NCBI GenBank assembly: GCA_002359075.1
Contig: DEQA01000071.1
Location: 1-17,155 of the forward strand
Direction: 5' to 3'
Length of the DNA stretch: 17,155 nt
DNA from: Planococcaceae bacterium UBA3378
GTDB lineage: Bacteria; Bacillota; Bacilli; Bacillales_A; Planococcaceae
Below the pieces are notes generated by a model. The model saw only the letters and a list, made by a program, of their open reading frames with translations, was not told the DNA's origin and made no database searches. Position 1 is the stretch's first letter; every line of letters starts with the position of its first letter. Shown one piece after another: positions 13,736-17,155 of this stretch. Both the position numbers and the translations under genes were made by a program.

Positions 13736-14374
13736 TCACTTATCAGCCCTTCTTTTCCTTTTGCCAGATGTCGCTATATACCAAATAATAGGTGGTAAAA
13801 ATGGGATACAGGAGATAACAGGAATAGAAATTGCCATATTTCGCTCGATCATCGGAATTTGGCCTAAAAGTACGCCTGCTCCCAGCCACAAAGTCACCCA
13901 CAAAAAACCGCCCAAGCTATTATAGGTTAAAAAGGCCTGAAAGGAATAACGGGTATAGCCCGTCACACAAGGGATCATCGTTCTCATCAATGGAATGAAG
14001 CGGGAAAACAGAATGGCCTTCTCCCCATGCTTCATAAAAAAATCATTTGCCGATTGCATTGTATTTTTAGAGAACAGCCACCGCCTGTTCGTCATCTTAC
14101 GGCCAATCCGGCCAATCCAGTAGTTTTGTGTATCTCCCAGCATGGTCGCTGTAAAAAGCACCAACAGCAAAAACCATCCATTTAATTCCCCCAGCGCTAC
14201 AAGTGCCCCGCTTACAAATACGGTAGCATCCCCCGGCAGGAACGTCAGTACGATAAATGCGGTTTTGCAATAAATGATCAGGAATAAAAGGATATAAACA
14301 AGATAGCCGTAATCTGTTAAAAAATGATGAATTGCTACATCAATCTGCTTCATTTCAAGTAAAAATGCATGCAT
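13736..14374 (-). CDS. DedA-family membrane protein
   Basis: The 212-residue protein has the DedA (SNARE-associated/VTT) layout. An N-terminal amphipathic part is followed by a hydrophobic region with LPGDATVFVSGALVALG near residues 47-63 (the conserved acidic re-entrant segment, D50), and a second block SRFIPLMRTMIPCVTGY near 135-151 carries the F-x3-R-x3-P motif with the essential arginines. Family members are membrane proteins linked to lipid scrambling or undecaprenyl-phosphate flipping and to proton-motive-force upkeep; the exact role of this one is unknown. The ATG at 14374 has GAGGTG upstream. It is divergent from the stress protein gene with 134 bases between the starts. Confidence 0.9.
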   Translation of the reverse strand: MHAFLLEMKQIDVAIHHFLTDYGYLVYILLFLIIYCKTAFIVLTFLPGDATVFVSGALVALGELNGWFLLLVLFTATMLGDTQNYWIGRIGRKMTNRRWLFSKNTMQSANDFFMKHGEKAILFSRFIPLMRTMIPCVTGYTRYSFQAFLTYNSLGGFLWVTLWLGAGVLLGQIPMIERNMAISIPVISCIPFLPPIIWYIATSGKRKRRADK

Positions 14375-14446
14375 TCTTTCACCTCATTTCTGCTGCATGA
14401 CTTCTCCCTATTTCTCTTTACAGTTATATTACATATCCCTTCCTAC

Positions 14447-14472
14447 GTTTTCAGCGAAAGAAGAACGGGAAA
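14447..14472 (+). promoter_or_regulatory. SigB-like promoter of the general stress protein gene
   Basis: GTTTTC (14447-14452), 14 bases, then GGGAAA (14467-14472) is close to the SigB consensus GTTTAA-N13-15-GGGTAT. It predicts transcription from about 14480, 29 bases before the GTG start. Confidence 0.55.
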
Positions 14473-14508
14473 AGAAATTATCAATACGTATTGGAAGGAG
14501 TGAATATA

Positions 14509-14958
14509 GTGGACAAAAATTACCGCATTGAAGTAGCGAATGGCCATGAAGATTTCTTCTATAAATTAGAAACCCTTAAAGCAGAAGGTTTTTCCGAGCG
14601 AGATATTCACATTTTTTCAAAAGATATGAGTAACTTCGAAAACATCAGAGCAAATTCCGATATCCATACACATGAAGCCGGCAACTGGATAGATAAATTC
14701 AAGTCCTTCTTTACAGGGGAAGACGCCGTAACGGAAACATTGCGTCAAATTGATTTGACAGAGGAAGAGATTTCTTACCTAAGTCATGAACTTTCTCAAG
14801 GTGCTTCCATTATATATGCACAAAGAGATGCCGCACAGCATACAGCCTCTTTAGATACGATAGTGGGACAGCAGTCGGAATATGAGTTAAAAGAGCAGGC
14901 AAATCAAGAGGCCCGCAGCCATCTCGATGATATGGATGTTATGCGGCGACGTATGTAA
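14509..14958 (+). CDS. General stress protein, YflT/GSP17M-like
   Basis: This 149-residue acidic soluble protein begins VDKNYRIEVANGHEDFFYKL and has the short alpha/beta domain of the YflT (general stress protein 17M) family: strand, helix, then EGFSERDIHIFSKD, a conserved break at IHTHEAG and a helix with the phrase DKFKSFFTGED before a second strand ending in SIIYAQRD. Family members are induced by general stress through SigB in Bacillus; no enzyme activity is known. The start is GTG at 14509 with GGAAGGAG about 8 bases upstream; the frame opens at a TTG at 14491, but that would place the ribosome binding site inside the gene. A SigB-like promoter lies upstream and a strong terminator downstream. 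Confidence 0.85.
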   Translation: MDKNYRIEVANGHEDFFYKLETLKAEGFSERDIHIFSKDMSNFENIRANSDIHTHEAGNWIDKFKSFFTGEDAVTETLRQIDLTEEEISYLSHELSQGASIIYAQRDAAQHTASLDTIVGQQSEYELKEQANQEARSHLDDMDVMRRRM

Positions 14959-14963
14959 AAGCA

Positions 14964-15002
14964 GGGCGCGGCACTCCTTTTTAGGAGGCCGTGTCCTTTT
15001 TT
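14964..15002 (+). terminator. Terminator of the general stress protein gene
   Basis: The stem 14964-14977 / 14984-14996 has 13 pairs (two G-U) and one bulged A, with loop tttttta-like sequence, followed by six Ts. It begins 5 bases after the stop codon. Confidence 0.9.
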
Positions 15003-15018
15003 GCTGTGGAGGAACAAA

Positions 15019-15126
15019 TCAATAATCCATTCCCTTCCCCTTTTCAGCCGGCTTCTCTTTACTCTCCGATACACCTACTATTACCTTATGCGCCCATTTC
15101 CCGCTCATCACCAACACTTTCACCAT
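15019..15126 (-). CDS. Doubtful 35-residue ORF in the gap before the YuzB-like gene
   Basis: An ATG at 15126 opens a 35-codon frame (MVKVLVMSGKWAHKVIVG...) ending at TGA 15019-15021, with GAGG about 9 bases upstream. This strand is purine-rich, as coding strands here usually are. No promoter is clear, the product has no recognised family, and the size is within chance. The rest of the 15003-15177 gap shows nothing else. Confidence 0.2.
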   Translation of the reverse strand: MVKVLVMSGKWAHKVIVGVSESKEKPAEKGKGMDY

Positions 15127-15177
15127 TTCAGCATGCCTCTATTTTTGTTTACCATTTCCTCATTAATCAAACGACAA

Positions 15178-15207
15178 TTGCACAGGCTGTAAAAAAATGA
15201 GTACAAT
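15178..15207 (+). promoter_or_regulatory. SigA-type promoter of the YuzB-like gene
   Basis: TTGCAC (15178-15183), 18 bases, TACAAT (15202-15207); the ATG follows 26 bases later. Two hexamers with 4 and 5 matches to consensus. Confidence 0.6.
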
Positions 15208-15233
15208 AAGAGGAAAACGAAGGAGTCCTTGCC

Positions 15234-15509
15234 ATGTTCAGATCTCTATTTAAACGTAAAGATAAATCTCTTAAACATCATGTGGAATTTTGTGTTTCCA
15301 ATCTTTCCTTTGGGAGTGCCGATGCCTATGATGAATTACTGGGCAGAGAGGATGTCGTCATTGAGGAAGCAGGCTGTACATCTAACTGCGAAACATGCGA
15401 TACCTGTCTTTTCGCTATTGTAAACAGTGAAGTTGTAACTGCTGAAACAGCTGAAGAGTTACTACAGGAGATCGAAGAAAAAATGAAGGAAAATATATTA
15501 GTTGGGTAA
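15234..15509 (+). CDS. YuzB-like DUF1450 protein
   Basis: The 91-residue protein has the DUF1450 pattern: HVEFCVSNLS near 16-25, a variable centre, then EAGCTSNCETCDTCLFAIVNS, and a C-terminal VVTAETAEELLQEI helix that is characteristic of YuzB from Bacillus subtilis. Cysteines are at 20, 48, 52, 55 and 58; the C-x3-C-x2-C-x2-C cluster could bind a metal or be redox-active (inference). It carries a basic N-terminal extension of about 14 residues (FRSLFKRKDKSLK) compared with YuzB, which is near 78 residues. The function of the family is unknown. AAGGAG lies 8 bases before the ATG, and a SigA-type promoter is present. The antiporter gene follows after 132 bases with its own promoter. Confidence 0.85.
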   Translation: MFRSLFKRKDKSLKHHVEFCVSNLSFGSADAYDELLGREDVVIEEAGCTSNCETCDTCLFAIVNSEVVTAETAEELLQEIEEKMKENILVG

Positions 15510-15550
15510 AAATTATACTTTCAATCAATGTTTCTGTCATTTCCATCCTA

Positions 15551-15578
15551 TTGACTTAGAGACCAGGAGTGTTACAAT
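15551..15578 (+). promoter_or_regulatory. SigA-type promoter of the NhaC-family gene
   Basis: TTGACT (15551-15556), 16 bases, TACAAT (15573-15578): 5 of 6 matches in each hexamer. Transcription would start near 15585, leaving a leader of about 57 bases without obvious structure. Confidence 0.7.
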
Positions 15579-15641
15579 GACACTATACTTTCGCGAGTTG
15601 AAGCGTTAAATTGAAAATACTCATCATCTAGGAGCCGTCAT

Positions 15642-17021
15642 ATGTTTTCTATTGAAGCAAAAACACGTCCCTCTTTTGTAGAGGCCCTTTTTATAGTACT
15701 CGTCGTCATCCTTTCCATCTCGATTTCGATCGGCAAATTCGAGGCGAAACCCCATATCCCGATTGTCTGCTCCATTATGTTCCTGCTTTTTTACGGTCTG
15801 CTGAAGCGGGTGCCGTTTAAAAAGCTTGAAGAGAGTATGCTTGCCGGAGCCCAGGCAGGAATCGGGGCTATTTATATTTTCCTGCTCATCGGTATATTGA
15901 TTAGCAGCTGGATTGTAGGCGGCACTATTCCTACCTTGTTATATATGGGACTATCAATTGTCGGAGCAAGTTTCTTTTATACGATTGTATTTGTCACAAC
16001 TGCCATCATTGGTACAGCAATCGGCAGCTCGCTCACAACTGTTGCCACATTAGGTCTTGCTTTTATTAGTATAGCCGGAGCTATTGATGCCTCTCTTGCC
16101 CTGACGGCTGGAGCCATTGTATCAGGAGCCTTTTTCGGGGATAAAATGTCCCCTCTCTCAGACACTACGAATTTGGCCGCGAGTATTGTAGGGATCGATT
16201 TATTTGAACATATAAAAAATATGAGCTGGACAACGATTCCGGCCTTTTTCATCAGTGCCATTCTTTATTCTGTACTGTCACCTTCCATCCAAACATTGGA
16301 TACAGGTGTTATTACGTCCTATAAGGACATGCTCATACAGTTACAGATGGTCCACTGGTATGCTATCATACCGCTTATTGTGCTGATTGTATGTACATTA
16401 TTTAAAGTTCCTGCCTTTTTAACTTTAACTGTCAGCTCCATTGCGGCGCTCATCCTATCGACGCTTCATATGTCGCTAACACTTCCGGACTACTTCTCCC
16501 TCCTTTATGGCGGATATGTTGCCGACACAGGTATAGAAGTAATCGACTCTTTATTAACAAGAGGCGGCATCAGCAGTATGTTCTTTACCATTATGCTTGT
16601 TCTACTAAGCTTAAGCATGGGCGGACTGCTATTTGCCCTTGGGATCGTCCAGGCTCTGTTAGCCAAAGTAGATGAGCTATTGTCCTCTATCGGTACCTTA
16701 ATTACCGGTACAGCCTTTACTGTGATTGGCATTAATCTACTGGTCGGTGAGCAGTACTTATCGATTTTATTGACAGGAGAAGCGTTCAAAACGAAATATG
16801 ATGAAATGGGCCTGCAGCCAAAAAGCCTTAGTCGTGTAATGGAGGATGCAGGAACCGTCATTAACCCGCTCGTTCCATGGAGTGTTTGCGGACTATTTAT
16901 CACCTCCATGCTTGACGTGCCGGTTTTAGACTATTTACCGTTTGCCTTCTTCTGCCTTTTGAGCCCTATATTGACTATCCTCTTTGGTTGGCTGAACGTT
17001 ACCATTGCCAAAAAATCCTAG
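15642..17021 (+). CDS. nhaC: Na+/H+ antiporter, NhaC family
   Basis: The 459-residue protein is an integral membrane protein with about eleven to twelve hydrophobic segments. The strongest marker is GDKMSPLSDTTNLAAS at residues 166-181, the conserved ion-path motif of the NhaC family; EDAGTVINPLVPWSVCG near 406-422 is a second family block in the C-terminal half. NhaC proteins exchange Na+ for H+ across the membrane for sodium and pH control; some homologues carry malate/lactate or amino acids instead, so the substrate is inferred from family only. TAGGAG lies 7 bases before the ATG, and a good promoter and a terminator bracket the gene, so it is probably a single-gene unit. Confidence 0.9.
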   Translation: MFSIEAKTRPSFVEALFIVLVVILSISISIGKFEAKPHIPIVCSIMFLLFYGLLKRVPFKKLEESMLAGAQAGIGAIYIFLLIGILISSWIVGGTIPTLLYMGLSIVGASFFYTIVFVTTAIIGTAIGSSLTTVATLGLAFISIAGAIDASLALTAGAIVSGAFFGDKMSPLSDTTNLAASIVGIDLFEHIKNMSWTTIPAFFISAILYSVLSPSIQTLDTGVITSYKDMLIQLQMVHWYAIIPLIVLIVCTLFKVPAFLTLTVSSIAALILSTLHMSLTLPDYFSLLYGGYVADTGIEVIDSLLTRGGISSMFFTIMLVLLSLSMGGLLFALGIVQALLAKVDELLSSIGTLITGTAFTVIGINLLVGEQYLSILLTGEAFKTKYDEMGLQPKSLSRVMEDAGTVINPLVPWSVCGLFITSMLDVPVLDYLPFAFFCLLSPILTILFGWLNVTIAKKS

Positions 17022-17030
17022 CTTATGCGA

Positions 17031-17073
17031 AGAGCTGCCTAGAAAGTAACTACTTTCGGGGCTGCTCTTTTTT
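17031..17073 (+). terminator. Terminator of the NhaC-family gene
   Basis: AGAGC (17031-17035) pairs with GCTCT (17064-17068), continued inward by GCC/GGC and GAAAG/CTTTC with small internal mismatches, then a T6 run. It starts 10 bases after the stop codon. Confidence 0.85.
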
Positions 17074-17111
17074 AATAACCATTATCAGTAAGAAGAATTC
17101 TCCTCTGATCG

Positions 17112-17155
17112 TTACTTCAAATCGCCACCGCTTCCGCTGCAGCTTTTTAAATTCC
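17112..17155 (-). CDS. Possible 3' end of a minus-strand gene entering from the right edge
   Basis: In the last bases the minus strand has an open frame ending NLKSCSGSGGDLK with TAA at 17112-17114; another frame stays open to a TAG at 17050-17052 inside the terminator region. Either could be the C-terminus of a convergent gene that starts beyond the window. The visible part is too short to identify a family. Confidence 0.25.
   Translation of the reverse strand, partial: NLKSCSGSGGDLK

Noticed and set aside
15001..15200. Plus-strand ORFs of 63 and 69 codons after the stress protein terminator
   Set aside because: No ribosome binding site, starts inside the terminator tail, composition follows the pyrimidine bias of the strand, and they run into the YuzB promoter.
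1..17155. Mobile elements, CRISPR arrays, tRNA or rRNA genes, toxin-antitoxin or phage defence systems
   Set aside because: No transposase or integrase motifs, no regularly spaced repeats, no tRNA cloverleaf and no defence-type domain were found on reading both strands.

Overview
The window looks like chromosomal DNA of a low-to-moderate-GC Gram-positive bacterium of the order Bacillales (Bacillaceae or Planococcaceae-like; I cannot fix the genus). Reasons: almost every gene has a strong AGGAGG-type ribosome binding site, hairpin-plus-T-run terminators are common, and several proteins resemble Bacillus families (YhdO-type PlsC, YflT-type general stress protein, YuzB/DUF1450, NhaC). I see no insertion sequence, phage gene, tRNA, rRNA or CRISPR array. 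No stretch over 300 bases lacks a gene; the longest gaps are about 230 bases (15003-15233) and 205 bases (13403-13607).

Left part (1-7300), all on the minus strand: the 5' end of a low-molecular-weight protein tyrosine phosphatase preceded by a possible 41-residue membrane peptide; plsC; an atypical SDR/epimerase; the 23S rRNA methyltransferase RlmA; a HCX5R tyrosine phosphatase; a classical SDR dehydrogenase; an MFS transporter; and a membrane-anchored NERD-like protein. These are ordinary metabolic and housekeeping genes, mostly with separate expression signals.

DNA repair block (6799-8339, minus): a deoxyinosine/uracil-type DNA glycosylase, a DinB-fold protein and an O6-alkylguanine methyltransferase, closely packed and probably one operon driven from a TATAAT box next to an 18-bp perfect terminator hairpin.

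Cell-surface block (8420-12191, minus): a VTC-type polyphosphate-polymerase-domain protein, a DUF4956 membrane protein, and a 768-residue Cthe_2159-like beta-helix lipoprotein. The first two are 17 bases apart; a stable hairpin separates the second from the lipoprotein. This is the most interesting multi-gene set, because the three genes form a recurring but functionally unresolved module and the often-associated CotH kinase is absent here.

Right part: orphan cobT (minus) with a strong terminator; a divergent 31-residue single-pass membrane peptide (plus) whose promoter has a perfect Fnr/CRP-type palindrome centred 41.5 bases before the predicted start of transcription; a DedA protein (minus); a YflT-like general stress protein with a SigB-like promoter; a YuzB-like DUF1450 protein; and an NhaC-family antiporter (the last three plus). 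The final 80 bases may hold the 3' end of a minus-strand gene entering from the right.
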